Assembly (NCBI GenBank): GCA_905234755.1
Contig: CAJOIT010000003.1
Span: forward strand, 383,135-447,134
Direction of reading: 5' to 3'
Source: an uncultured Bacteroidales bacterium
GTDB lineage: Bacteria; Bacteroidota; Bacteroidia; Bacteroidales; ML635J-15
DNA length: 64,000 nt
In this document: positions 7,069-15,536 of the stretch, in pieces
Numbering within the stretch: the first letter of the stretch is position 1
Layout: every line of letters begins with the position of its first letter
The notes under the pieces: generated by a model
Database searches by the model: none
Told to the model about the DNA's origin: nothing
Seen by the model: the letters and a program-made list of their open reading frames with translations, nothing else
Made by a program: the position numbers and the translations under genes

Positions 7069-8580
7069 CTATTCCATCAATAGGTAGAAAGTTCCCGACT
7101 TGCTATACTCCTTGTCCTTGTAGTCGGCATACCTTAATTTATATACATAGTAGTCGGTGTGATAGTATCTCTTAGCGTCCTTTCCCGACCAGCCTTCTGT
7201 AATGTTTGTGGTCTTGAAAACCTGTTGTCCCCATCTGTCGTAGATTATAAATTCGTATGGGTAATCCTTTACGAACGACATTATGGGTTTGAATACTCTG
7301 TTTACCTCATCCTTTGATGTGATGTTGAATGCTGTTGGCATCCATACTATTGGAGTTTCGTATGTACATGCTATGTTCGAACGGCTAACATTTTGCTGCT
7401 GAATATCGCTGGTATATTCGTATGCTTCTATGAAGTAGCAGAATGAGCTTGTAATGTATTCGTTCTTGTCGTGGCATCTCTTTACATATTCGGAGATGTT
7501 GTTGTTGAATGTCAAAACGCCCTGACCGTTGCTTCCGATTTCTGTAGCAACGCCATCAAAATAACTATATATCTTGTATGATATCACGCCGTTTGGCCAG
7601 TCCCTGTATTCCGTCCATTCGAGATTGTGGTCGGTAGTTTCCAATGAATTGACAGTAAGCAACATGTTGCTTGCTATGTTCGATGTCTTGGAGATTTGTC
7701 CGCAGGGGTCGATAGATGCAAGCTTGTACTGGTATGTATTTTGTGATGCATCCACATCTCCGTCAGTATAAACAATCTGAGTCTGTCCTGTGAATGGGAA
7801 ACTTGCTATTGTCCTGTAGTTGTCGTCATTGTTCATTGCTCTCAAAAGCTGGAATTCAGAAACTTCTCCTGAATTTGTAATTTGGAAGCTCAGGGCAATA
7901 TTCTGGTTTTCATCAACGCTGGCATATTGGGCTATCAAGCGCAATGGACCTTCATGTCCAGATGCCGTGAAATCTATGGAATTAGATGTGGCTGTTGTTC
8001 CATTGTTACTTACGGCTTCGATATAATAGCAGTACCATCTGTCGTTTGCAAGATTTTCGTCTGTATATTCAGTGGTTGTTGCTGCTACTGTTTTTATAAG
8101 CTGATAGTCAGTGCCTGTAAATCGTCTGTAAATCCTATAGTTGGCAATGTTTGTGCCCCATCCGGAATAGTTGGACCATGTAAGCGCTACTTTGCGTTCG
8201 CATTTGTTGAATGTTGATTTTAGGAGAATAGTCGAATGAGGATCGGTTATTGTGCTTTTGTATCCATCTCTGTCGAATGATGCGAGACGGAATCTTTCGC
8301 TGGTATTTTTTGCTGATGAACCTGTATATTCGTATGTTGTCGATACTCTGTCGTAAACAGTGTCAAGTGTAGTTGTTATGTTGTCAACGATTTTGTAAAC
8401 GATATAGCCTACAACATCAGTTGAGTCGCTTGGCTGCCAAGTAAGCTTAACCGTAGTCGGTGATGATTCAGGAATTACACTTGCCGACTGGAACTTTGGC
8501 GGGTCAGGAAGATTATTCTGGGCTACAGCCGACAAACTGCAGACCAATAATAATACCGATAAAAATCTCTTCATATTCAT
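7069..8580 (-). CDS. Secreted fibronectin-III protein with T9SS type B sorting domain
   Basis: The 503-residue protein has a signal peptide ending at about VAQ (residue 21). Several fibronectin type III-like modules follow, e.g. residues 35-100, with VKLTWQPSDSTDVVGYIVYK. The C-terminal ~85 residues resemble the gliding-motility-type (type B) sorting domain: MPTAFNITSKDEVNRVFKP, then EFIIYDRWGQQVFKTTN and a terminal GTFYLL. Such proteins cross the outer membrane through the type IX system and are released or stay on the surface. Its own activity is unknown. ATG 8574 is an equally good start. It has its own promoter (8723-8730) and terminator (7021-7047), so it is likely monocistronic. Confidence 0.85.
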   Translation of the reverse strand: MNMKRFLSVLLLVCSLSAVAQNNLPDPPKFQSASVIPESSPTTVKLTWQPSDSTDVVGYIVYKIVDNITTTLDTVYDRVSTTYEYTGSSAKNTSERFRLASFDRDGYKSTITDPHSTILLKSTFNKCERKVALTWSNYSGWGTNIANYRIYRRFTGTDYQLIKTVAATTTEYTDENLANDRWYCYYIEAVSNNGTTATSNSIDFTASGHEGPLRLIAQYASVDENQNIALSFQITNSGEVSEFQLLRAMNNDDNYRTIASFPFTGQTQIVYTDGDVDASQNTYQYKLASIDPCGQISKTSNIASNMLLTVNSLETTDHNLEWTEYRDWPNGVISYKIYSYFDGVATEIGSNGQGVLTFNNNISEYVKRCHDKNEYITSSFCYFIEAYEYTSDIQQQNVSRSNIACTYETPIVWMPTAFNITSKDEVNRVFKPIMSFVKDYPYEFIIYDRWGQQVFKTTNITEGWSGKDAKRYYHTDYYVYKLRYADYKDKEYSKSGTFYLLME

Positions 8581-8722
8581 CCATTTTCTATTTTAGAAAA
8601 TCAAGAATTATCGAACTATGAATTGATAATATATTGAATATCAATATGTATGAGTATTCAATAAAAGTCAAGTCCACTTCAATAAAACTTCTTTCAAAAA
8701 TATTTACAATATTTTAAATATG

Positions 8723-8730
8723 CAAATATA
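8723..8730 (-). promoter_or_regulatory. -7 box of the fibronectin-type T9SS gene
   Basis: The minus strand reads TATATTTG (TAnnTTTG). It would give an AT-rich leader of about 135 bases before the ATG at 8580; nothing else is evident in that leader. Confidence 0.45.
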
Positions 8731-8763
8731 ATTTTAAATAAGTTTTCATATCGTAAATTTCAT

Positions 8764-8798
8764 AAAAAAAGGGACGCAGTTTTGCGCCCCTTTTTTTT
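8764..8798 (-). terminator. Terminator of the S8 protease gene
   Basis: On the minus strand GGGGCGC pairs with GCGTCCC (one G-U pair), flanked by A and T runs, 16 bases past the stop codon. The wobble pair exists only on the minus strand, which favours this direction. Confidence 0.8.
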
Positions 8799-8813
8799 CA
8801 AAATATCTGATTA

Positions 8814-11800
8814 TTAGAACTTAACGATGCTGCGGTTAATAACCTTGTCGTTGTTGATGATTCTGATAACCAAATTTCCTGTGATTTCGGAAGCGATGTT
8901 TATAGTTTCGGTTGAGCTGTTAATCATTCCCGTTGTAATCATCTTTCCTGTCACATCGTAGATTTCGTAAGTCGAACCTTCGCAGTTGTCGATTGTCAGC
9001 ATTCCGTCTGTCGGGTTCGGATAGATTGCAATTGCACCCATTCCGAAATCTTCAACGAAATCGTTTGCTGCTATTCTTACATTGAAATCCTGTGTTGTCT
9101 GGTATAACATATCAGAAACAACGATTGTTACGCGTGGACCGTTACCAAATGAGGTTGCTGTCAATGGAGTTCCGCTCAATGTTGCAGTGCCGTCACCGTT
9201 GTCAACAAATGTTGCCCATGCAGGTGCGTTGGTTGCTTCGATAGTAAGCTGGTCGTTGTCTGCATCTGTACATGTGATTTCATATACATATTCAACATTC
9301 TGAGTTGCTGTTGTGATAGGTTCTGATGTGAATACAGGTGGAACATTGGTTGTATGTACTGTTATTGTAAATGGCTGTGTTGCAGTTTCATTGCCATCGT
9401 TGGCAGTAAGAACAATATTGAAATTCTGAGAAATAGCATTGATATGAGGAGCTGTTCCAGAGAGAACATATTCGCCATTAACTTCTGCAATTGACAACCA
9501 GTTAGGACCAGTAGTCATTGTTATTGTTATAGGTGCTGCGGTTTCGTTTTCTGCAATAACAGTATAGGAGTATTCTGCATCTTCGTCAACATCGGTAACA
9601 GGCAGAGAAGTGAAGTGCAATCCCATGTTGATGCCTTTCCACTTGTAGATACCACCGTTGTCTTCATCCCAGTTGAATCCGCCAGCCCAGCCGGTGTTGA
9701 TGTCGTACATTTTAACTTGTACATACTGGATTGAGTCGTCGAGCATTTCCCAAGTTGTACCCCAGTCGGTTGAATATGCTGAGAAGTTGTCTTCGAGTGC
9801 AGAAGCCGACTTTGTTATAACAATCATACCAGGTGTTCCTGGAACAAGGCAGAATGATGAAAAGTAGCTGTCGGCAACATTTACTGCATTCCATGTTTGT
9901 CCACCGTCGGTGGTTCTGAGGAACTGCCAGTTGGATGTCTGTCCTGTTGTCTGGTTGTAGTCCAATACTGTTACGGCACCATTCATTTCGTCAGCCCACG
10001 ACATTTCCGAAATCATCTTGGTTGTTCCTGTGCTGAGAACTGTCCAAGTTTCGCCCTTATCGGTTGTCTTGTAAATTCTACCCTTGTTGGTTCCGAACCA
10101 TGCAATATCGCCGATAGCCCAGTCGAGACCAACTGTACTTGCTTCCGAACTTTGTGCTGCTGGAGCATCTGCGGCTGTCCATGTATCACCGCCATCGGTT
10201 GTTTTGTAGATTTCGAAGTTTCCGCTTACAGGGTCGCCTTGTGCGTAGCCTTCATTTTCATTGAAGAAGTGAATAACATTAAGGAAACTTGCTGAATTCT
10301 GGTAGAGGTCTTCTCCCTGACGAGTCCATGTTTCACCACCATCGGTTGTCTTGAATATTGCGCCCTTGCCACTTTCCGAACTGCTGTAGTTTGCTGTCCA
10401 AGCTGTAGTTCCGCTGATTGCACTGATGTCACCCGGCATCCAGTCTGCATCATAGCTGAAAGTATTAGGAATCCAAGTTGTTCCGCCGTTGTTGGTTACA
10501 CCGAAGTCACGAGCAACAGTGCCGTCTGTACCGTTCATAGTTGTGAACCATACATTCTGCGGGTCAACAATTTCGATGTTGTAAGAAGCTCTGTACTGTG
10601 TTGTAAAATGGGTGTTCTGTTCTTCCCATGCGCTTTCTCCGAGAGTTGTGCTCTGACCTACTAAAATAAAATAGGTCTTTGTTTCTGTATCAGTATTTGT
10701 TCCATCGCTTACGGTAAGTCTAACTTGATAGATACCTTCTGCGTTGTATGCGATGTTCTGTGGGTTCTGGTCTGTTGAAGTTGCTGGTGTTCCACCTTCA
10801 AATTCCCATGACCAAGATGTTGGTGTTCCAACGGTTCTGTCGGTGAAGTTGATTGCATCGCCAACTGCAAGGATAACATCGCTTGCTTCGAAGTCGGCAA
10901 CCAAATCCATGTTCAACAAGCCGGCTGCGTGAACTGCTGCGTATGCGTCGATACGGCCTGCACCCATGCTGTCAACGAATTCTGGGTTGATAGCGTCAAC
11001 ATTTACGCAGGTGCTCTTCATTACTGCTGTAAGTTCTTCTGGAGTAAGGGTAGGGTTCTTCGAAAGAACAAGACCTGCAAGACCAGATGCTACTGGGCAA
11101 GCCATTGATGTTCCTTGCATTATGTCGTAGTTACCTTCAACACCGCATGAACCAGCACCACCGGTCGGATAATCCATTTCGCCTCCAGTTAATCCGCCTA
11201 TTTGTCCATTAAGCATATCGCTGAATGTACCTGCAGTATTGTATGTTGTACTTAAAACAGAGAAATTGGTAATGGCAAGTAATGATGCGAAAAAACCATC
11301 GCCTTCTCCTATGTGAGCATATCCACCAGGAGAAAGTAGATCAAGCCATGTTCCATAGCATGAGAAGTCGGATTTCTTGTCGTCAACATTGCAGGAACCA
11401 ACTGCTATTACATGTTCGAGAGCAGCAGGATAACCTGTATAGTTTACAGGAATATCTTCATTTACTTGAGATTCTGCACCGTTGCCGTTGTTTCCAGCTG
11501 CACCAAGCATGATACAACCCTTGTTGTATGCATAGTTAACAATATTTTGCATTGTCTGGAAGAACTGCGGGCTACCCCACGACATGTTGATAACGTCTGC
11601 TCCGTGGTCTGCAGCATAAATAATACCTTCGAAACCGGCTGCCATCGATTGACCGTCACTTGCATCAGTTCCAAGTTTTACAGCCATGATCTTTACACCG
11701 CTACCTATTGAAGCAACACCTATTCCGTTGTTCTTTTCTGCACCGATAAGACCTGCGGAGTGTGTTCCATGTGACCAGATGTAGTTTGCTACTGGAGGAT

Positions 11801-12467
11801 TAGGATCGTTGTCACCGTCGCCAAGGTCGGTTGAGTTTACGCGGTCAATCATATTGGTGAGGTCTGGATGGTCAATCCATATTGCGTTGTCAAGAACAGC
11901 AACTGTAATGTCTTGGCTACCACTTGTTTCTTCCCATGCCTCTTCTGCATTGATAAGATCTAGGTGCCATGATGAGTTTACTTCATAGCTTCCCATTCCT
12001 GTTCCATATACACCTTCGTATGAGAGTGTTCTATTATAATATGTGTCGTTTGGTGTGAATCTCTGAGCCCTGCTGTTCCGATCTCCATCATAATTTGAAA
12101 TGAAGAACAGTGGAGCTGGTTCTGCATATTCAACGACACCAAGTTTTTCCAAGTCCTTAATCAGCGTTTCAATCTTATCGATAGCACCGAAGTCCATTCT
12201 CCATGTGTGCCTGATAGAATTGCTGCTTGCCGAAAGGAATGGCATGTCAACATTAGTGATTTGGTACTCATCAACAAGATCGCCAAGGAATGGCAGGTCT
12301 TTCGGCATTATTCTGCCGTTCTCGTTAGGAACATCTAACGAAACGCTGTTACTTACCTTGAAGTAGATGCGTCCATCAACCCACAGTGAGTTGTATTTCT
12401 GACCGAATGTAACTAAGGTCATCAATGCGAACACTGCAAGCATAAGAATTCTTCTTATCTCTCTCAT
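8814..12467 (-). CDS. Large secreted S8 (subtilisin-like) protease with PKD, YCF48/BNR-like and T9SS domains
   Basis: The 1217-residue protein has a signal peptide (to about FGQ, 23). The peptidase S8 domain (about 165-515) shows the triad Asp193 (VAVLDNAI), His233 (SHGTHSAGL) and Ser454 (QGTSMACPVASG) plus the oxyanion region GAAGNNG. A PKD domain follows (about 526-605), then repeats of the form KTTDGGETWT (about 610-980, BNR/YCF48-like propeller), two Ig/cadherin-like modules (about 990-1140), and a C-terminal T9SS type A sorting domain from YPNPTDGMLTI. It is probably an exported surface or secreted protease; the propeller may bind substrate. A TATTTTCG box at 12508-12515 may be its promoter. 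Confidence 0.93.
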   Translation of the reverse strand: MREIRRILMLAVFALMTLVTFGQKYNSLWVDGRIYFKVSNSVSLDVPNENGRIMPKDLPFLGDLVDEYQITNVDMPFLSASSNSIRHTWRMDFGAIDKIETLIKDLEKLGVVEYAEPAPLFFISNYDGDRNSRAQRFTPNDTYYNRTLSYEGVYGTGMGSYEVNSSWHLDLINAEEAWEETSGSQDITVAVLDNAIWIDHPDLTNMIDRVNSTDLGDGDNDPNPPVANYIWSHGTHSAGLIGAEKNNGIGVASIGSGVKIMAVKLGTDASDGQSMAAGFEGIIYAADHGADVINMSWGSPQFFQTMQNIVNYAYNKGCIMLGAAGNNGNGAESQVNEDIPVNYTGYPAALEHVIAVGSCNVDDKKSDFSCYGTWLDLLSPGGYAHIGEGDGFFASLLAITNFSVLSTTYNTAGTFSDMLNGQIGGLTGGEMDYPTGGAGSCGVEGNYDIMQGTSMACPVASGLAGLVLSKNPTLTPEELTAVMKSTCVNVDAINPEFVDSMGAGRIDAYAAVHAAGLLNMDLVADFEASDVILAVGDAINFTDRTVGTPTSWSWEFEGGTPATSTDQNPQNIAYNAEGIYQVRLTVSDGTNTDTETKTYFILVGQSTTLGESAWEEQNTHFTTQYRASYNIEIVDPQNVWFTTMNGTDGTVARDFGVTNNGGTTWIPNTFSYDADWMPGDISAISGTTAWTANYSSSESGKGAIFKTTDGGETWTRQGEDLYQNSASFLNVIHFFNENEGYAQGDPVSGNFEIYKTTDGGDTWTAADAPAAQSSEASTVGLDWAIGDIAWFGTNKGRIYKTTDKGETWTVLSTGTTKMISEMSWADEMNGAVTVLDYNQTTGQTSNWQFLRTTDGGQTWNAVNVADSYFSSFCLVPGTPGMIVITKSASALEDNFSAYSTDWGTTWEMLDDSIQYVQVKMYDINTGWAGGFNWDEDNGGIYKWKGINMGLHFTSLPVTDVDEDAEYSYTVIAENETAAPITITMTTGPNWLSIAEVNGEYVLSGTAPHINAISQNFNIVLTANDGNETATQPFTITVHTTNVPPVFTSEPITTATQNVEYVYEITCTDADNDQLTIEATNAPAWATFVDNGDGTATLSGTPLTATSFGNGPRVTIVVSDMLYQTTQDFNVRIAANDFVEDFGMGAIAIYPNPTDGMLTIDNCEGSTYEIYDVTGKMITTGMINSSTETINIASEITGNLVIRIINNDKVINRSIVKF

Positions 12468-12542
12468 GATATTTAAAAATTAAAATTATATACAAACAAT
12501 CGAGTCGCGAAAATACTAATTATATTGTATAGTGCGTACCTG

Positions 12543-13220
12543 TTATGCAGAAAAGTTAATATCTTTTGTCGCGCGTATTACATGCCGTTTCCCTTTCGGT
12601 CCTTGTATTCGCTTGACAATCATGCCTAAATCGCGCAAATTTTGTTTCAAAATGCCCTTGCTACAGTAGGTGACAAAAACTCCGTTGTCGGAAAGATTGT
12701 TAATAATCTTCCGCAAGTTTTCCAATGTCCACATTTCGGGTTGGGTGTCGGGCGAGAAGGCATCGAAATATATAAGGTCGTATTTTCGCGCGGGTGAGAA
12801 GTCTTCGAAGTCGATTTTTTGTTTTAGTAGCTTGAAGTTAGAATTGATTTCTATTTCGGAATCCCAGTAGTCGCAGAATTTAATTGCAGTGTCGGTTGTT
12901 AGTTTGGGTGAAATGTCGGGCGTGTGGTTTACGAATTGCAGGAATGTTTCCTTGTTGATTGGAAATTTTTCGATTCCATGGTAAAAAATAGTATTGCCTA
13001 GCGACTGGTTCTCAATGAAAGTGAGCATGGCGTTAAGACCTGTTCCGTAGCCGATTTCCAGTATGTTAATGTTACGATTGCTGAAACTTCTTAATCCTAG
13101 ATTTATGAAAATATGCATTGATTCGGCAACTGCACCATTTATACTATGGTATGTTTCACCAAAGTGTTCGTTCCTTAGTGTGCAGGAACCATCGCCAGTG
13201 CCAATAATTTCAGTGTTCAT
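12543..13220 (-). CDS. mnmD: tRNA 5-aminomethyl-2-thiouridine methyltransferase, MnmD type
   Basis: The 225-residue protein is a stand-alone MnmC-like (DUF752) methyltransferase. The N-terminus shows TGDGSCTL and FGETYHSINGAVAESMHIFI, followed by the SAM-binding strand ILEIGYGTGLNAM. Later it has YDLIYFDAFSPDTQPEMW, typical of the family, and ends GPKGKRHVIRA. It completes the methylaminomethyl modification at tRNA position 34. The FAD oxidase half found in E. coli MnmC is absent, as in many non-proteobacteria. ATG 13220 is preferred over the longer frame because conserved sequence begins there. Confidence 0.88.
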   Translation of the reverse strand: MNTEIIGTGDGSCTLRNEHFGETYHSINGAVAESMHIFINLGLRSFSNRNINILEIGYGTGLNAMLTFIENQSLGNTIFYHGIEKFPINKETFLQFVNHTPDISPKLTTDTAIKFCDYWDSEIEINSNFKLLKQKIDFEDFSPARKYDLIYFDAFSPDTQPEMWTLENLRKIINNLSDNGVFVTYCSKGILKQNLRDLGMIVKRIQGPKGKRHVIRATKDINFSA

Positions 13221-13370
13221 AGGACAAAAATAGTGAACAATTAACAATTGGCAATGGATAATTTTATAGTAACTCTGTTTGTTGATGATATTTTGATAAT
13301 TGATTTAATATTAAATTATTGTTTGTTGGTCTAAATATATTACTTTAGAGTATATTATTTTATTTTTTTG

Positions 13371-13402
13371 TTGCTCTGTATTAAAATGATGTGGTATTTT
13401 TG
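13371..13402 (+). promoter_or_regulatory. Promoter of the candidate short transcript
   Basis: TTG at 13371-13373 and TATTTTTG at 13395-13402 are spaced 21 bases apart, a good Bacteroidota -33/-7 pair. A strong terminator lies only about 140 bases downstream, before the next gene's own promoter. Confidence 0.55.
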
Positions 13403-13407
13403 CTTCG

Positions 13408-13548
13408 CAATCCAAGGTTGATGAACGAATTGACTGATGGAAAGCGAAATGAAATTGCATCTTAATTTTTTTCATTTTTTTCATTTTTTCATAGATTGGT
13501 TTATTTTTGGTGTCTGATATATCCCCAAGTATTAGACACCTTTTTTTT
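13408..13548 (+). ncRNA. Candidate ~140-base transcript ending at a strong terminator
   Basis: The segment lies between the promoter at 13371-13402 and an intrinsic terminator at 13509-13548. It contains a 14-codon frame, MNELTDGKRNEIAS, from ATG 13421 to TAA 13465, with AAGG three bases before the ATG. Three TTTTTTC-AT repeats follow (about 13467-13492). It could be a small RNA, a small-protein messenger, or a leader that attenuates the SIMPL gene at 13619. The peptide shows no run of one amino acid as in classic attenuators, and the SIMPL gene has its own promoter-like site past the terminator, so an independent transcript is favoured. Confidence 0.35.
13509..13548 (+). terminator. Strong intrinsic terminator upstream of the SIMPL gene
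   Basis: GGTGTCTGATA (13509-13519) pairs with TATTAGACACC (13530-13540) with one G-U pair around a 10-base loop, followed by eight T (13541-13548). Confidence 0.85.
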
Positions 13549-13572
13549 GTTTGTAAAAAATGAAAAAAAGAG

Positions 13573-13603
13573 TTTGGCGGAATGTTATAATTTTGAATCT
13601 TTG
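13573..13603 (+). promoter_or_regulatory. Promoter of the SIMPL gene
   Basis: TTTG at 13573-13576 and AATCTTTG at 13596-13603 (one mismatch to TAnnTTTG) are separated by 19 bases. The ATG follows 16 bases after the box. TAATTTTG at 13588-13595 is a full -7 match but is spaced only 11 bases from the TTTG. Confidence 0.5.
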
Positions 13604-13618
13604 CAAAAAAATATTGTT

Positions 13619-14332
13619 ATGAATACAAAGAATGTTATTGTGTCAGCCCTTTTGATAATGTTGGGCTTGGTTATCGGACTTGTTGGTCACGGTGTTTTTG
13701 TTAAATCCGGAATTGGCAGTTATGCCGACAAGGACAGGTATGTTTCGGTAAAGGGACTGTCGGAACGCGAGGTTAAAGCCGACCATGTTATTTGGCCGAT
13801 AGTTTTCAAGGAAGTTGGTAACGACTTGTCGGAATTGTATTCGACTGTCAACGGCAAAAACAAGTTTATTGTTAATTTCTTAAAAGAAAATGGCATTTCT
13901 GCGGATGAAATAAGTGTTGCGCCTATTTCTGCTGATGACCGCGAAGCTGACCGCTGGTCAACAAATACAATTCCTTACCGCTACCAGTTGAAGTCGGTAA
14001 TAACCGTTGCTTCCGACCAAGTTGACAAGGTTAGGGACCTTATTTCGCGTCAAGATGAATTTCTTAGTGCTGGCATTACCTGCGAGTCGAGCTGGGAACA
14101 CCAGACGAGTTTTTCGTTCAACGGACTTAACGAACTGAAGCCAGAAATGGTAGAGGAGGCAACCCGCAATGCTCGCGCCGTAGCCGAAAAGTTTGCAGCC
14201 GATTCTGAAAGCACGCTCGGTGGTATTAAGACTGCAACCCAAGGTCAGTTCTCAATTTACGACCGTGACGAAAATACACCTTATATTAAAATGGTAAGGG
14301 TTGTAACAACTGTTGAATATTTCTTGAAATAG
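13619..14332 (+). CDS. SIMPL (DUF541) domain protein, membrane-anchored
   Basis: The 237-residue protein has an N-terminal membrane helix (about residues 5-28) that acts as an anchor or uncleaved signal. The rest is a SIMPL domain, recognisable from VSVKGLSEREVKADHVIWPI, a helix YSTVNGKNKFIVNFLKENG, and the C-terminal EEATRNARAVAEKFAADS-LGGIKTATQGQFSI. SIMPL proteins are periplasmic or outer-face proteins of poorly defined function; some form oligomeric rings. A longer frame from 13496 runs through the terminator and is rejected. A lipoprotein gene follows after six bases and is probably co-transcribed. Confidence 0.85.
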   Translation: MNTKNVIVSALLIMLGLVIGLVGHGVFVKSGIGSYADKDRYVSVKGLSEREVKADHVIWPIVFKEVGNDLSELYSTVNGKNKFIVNFLKENGISADEISVAPISADDREADRWSTNTIPYRYQLKSVITVASDQVDKVRDLISRQDEFLSAGITCESSWEHQTSFSFNGLNELKPEMVEEATRNARAVAEKFAADSESTLGGIKTATQGQFSIYDRDENTPYIKMVRVVTTVEYFLK

Positions 14333-14338
14333 TCGGTT

Positions 14339-14971
14339 ATGAGAAGAATATTGTTTTTGCCTTTTGTCTTGGCGTTTTGCCTAGCCGTTCTGTCGTGTGG
14401 AAATGGAAAGACTGACAATGTTGAAAATGATGGTGTTGATGAAAATAATCAACTTGCTAATGATACCGCTAATACTATTGAAATAGAGGATGTTGTGGCG
14501 GAACCTGTTTTTGTCACACCCGATTTGGCTTTTATGGAAGTTCACGGTCATGTTAAGTCGGTTGAATATGCCAATGGTCGCAAGGCTGTGTTTGACGAAA
14601 AAGGCAATTTGGTTAACTATGCCACCGAATATTCTGGTGATAACGAGGTAATGATTGGCAGGGATGATGACGGCTACATCGTTTCAACCTACGATGGACC
14701 TGGAGGTAGCGAAATGTTCGACTACGACAAGGAGAAAATGCGACTTACACTAACTGGAGCAGGAGATGGCGCTTACTATTCGGAATGCAATATAGAGTAT
14801 GATGACGAAGGAAATGTTGTCGGTTACAATTTCGTATCGGAGGACATGGCAGAGGAAACTCGCGACGAATGGTCGGCAGAAGTAGTTATTGTATCAAAGG
14901 ATGAGCACGGCAACTGGACTGAATTAAAGTCTGGAGATGCTACGGTAAAACGGAAGATTGTATATTATTAG
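14339..14971 (+). CDS. Lipoprotein of unknown function
   Basis: The 210-residue protein has a lipoprotein signal peptide with lipobox LAVLSCGN (Cys20). The mature part begins with an acidic, Asn/Asp-rich linker (residues 22-55) and then strand-rich sequence containing NGRKAVFDEKGNLVNY and IEYDDEGNVVGYNF, which resemble the YD-type motifs of repeat lipoproteins in this phylum. I do not recognise a specific family. It follows the SIMPL gene by six bases, so the two may act together at the envelope. A terminator lies directly after the stop. Confidence 0.75.
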   Translation: MRRILFLPFVLAFCLAVLSCGNGKTDNVENDGVDENNQLANDTANTIEIEDVVAEPVFVTPDLAFMEVHGHVKSVEYANGRKAVFDEKGNLVNYATEYSGDNEVMIGRDDDGYIVSTYDGPGGSEMFDYDKEKMRLTLTGAGDGAYYSECNIEYDDEGNVVGYNFVSEDMAEETRDEWSAEVVIVSKDEHGNWTELKSGDATVKRKIVYY

Positions 14972-14980
14972 AATAATTGA

Positions 14981-15007
14981 AAAAGAGGCAGTTCGCCTCT
15001 TTTTTTT
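14981..15007 (+). terminator. Terminator of the SIMPL-lipoprotein operon
   Basis: GAGGC (14985-14989) pairs with GCCTC (14995-14999) inside A and T runs; the T tract extends to 15007. Confidence 0.8.
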
Positions 15008-15023
15008 CTTTTGGCATCTTTAC

Positions 15024-15536
15024 ATGAATGTTATAACTATACAAAAGTTTTTGTCGCCATGTGGGGTTCTGATTCTTGGTTCATTTGATGGCAGACTTTG
15101 CCTGTGCGACTGGGTAGGAGGAAGGCATCGCCATTCGACAGAGTTGAGGTTGAAAAGATTGTTAAATGCAGAATTTCAAGAAGGAGCATCAGATGTTATA
15201 GAAATTGCTCGCAGACAACTTGATGAATATTTTGCTAGAGAACGCCGTGTTTTTGATTTGCCATTGCTTTTTGCTGGTTCTGATTTTCAGAAGAAGGTAT
15301 GGGGAGAATTGCTTAATATTCCGTACGGCACAACTATTTCATACGGAGAAATGGCTAGTCGGTTAGGTATGCCAAATGCTGTTCGAGCCCTTGCCAATGC
15401 CAACGGAGCCAATGCGTTGAGTGTAATAGTTCCATGTCATCGTGTAATTGGCAGCAAAGGTTCTCTTACTGGTTATGGTGGCGGATTGGAAATAAAACGC
15501 TTTTTGTTGGATTTGGAATCTAGAACGATATTGTAA
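15024..15536 (+). CDS. ogt: Methylated-DNA--protein-cysteine methyltransferase
   Basis: The 170-residue suicide repair enzyme removes alkyl groups from O6 of guanine. The C-terminal domain has the acceptor Cys138 in VIVPCHRVIG, the helix-turn-helix residues YGTTISYGEMASRLG with PNAVRALANANGAN, and GYGGGLEIKRFLL. The N-terminal domain is the usual short ribonuclease-H-like fold. I take ATG 15024; the frame extends upstream only through the preceding terminator. Its last 17 bases overlap the 3' end of the convergent TonB receptor gene, so no terminator fits between them. Confidence 0.93.
   Translation: MNVITIQKFLSPCGVLILGSFDGRLCLCDWVGGRHRHSTELRLKRLLNAEFQEGASDVIEIARRQLDEYFARERRVFDLPLLFAGSDFQKKVWGELLNIPYGTTISYGEMASRLGMPNAVRALANANGANALSVIVPCHRVIGSKGSLTGYGGGLEIKRFLLDLESRTIL

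Noticed and set aside
12543..13247. Longer form of the MnmD-like protein starting at 13247
   Set aside because: The first nine residues are not part of the family sequence; ATG 13220 begins at the conserved region.
13496..13618. N-terminal extension of the SIMPL gene
   Set aside because: The extra codons span the strong terminator and the gene's promoter; the membrane anchor starts at ATG 13619.
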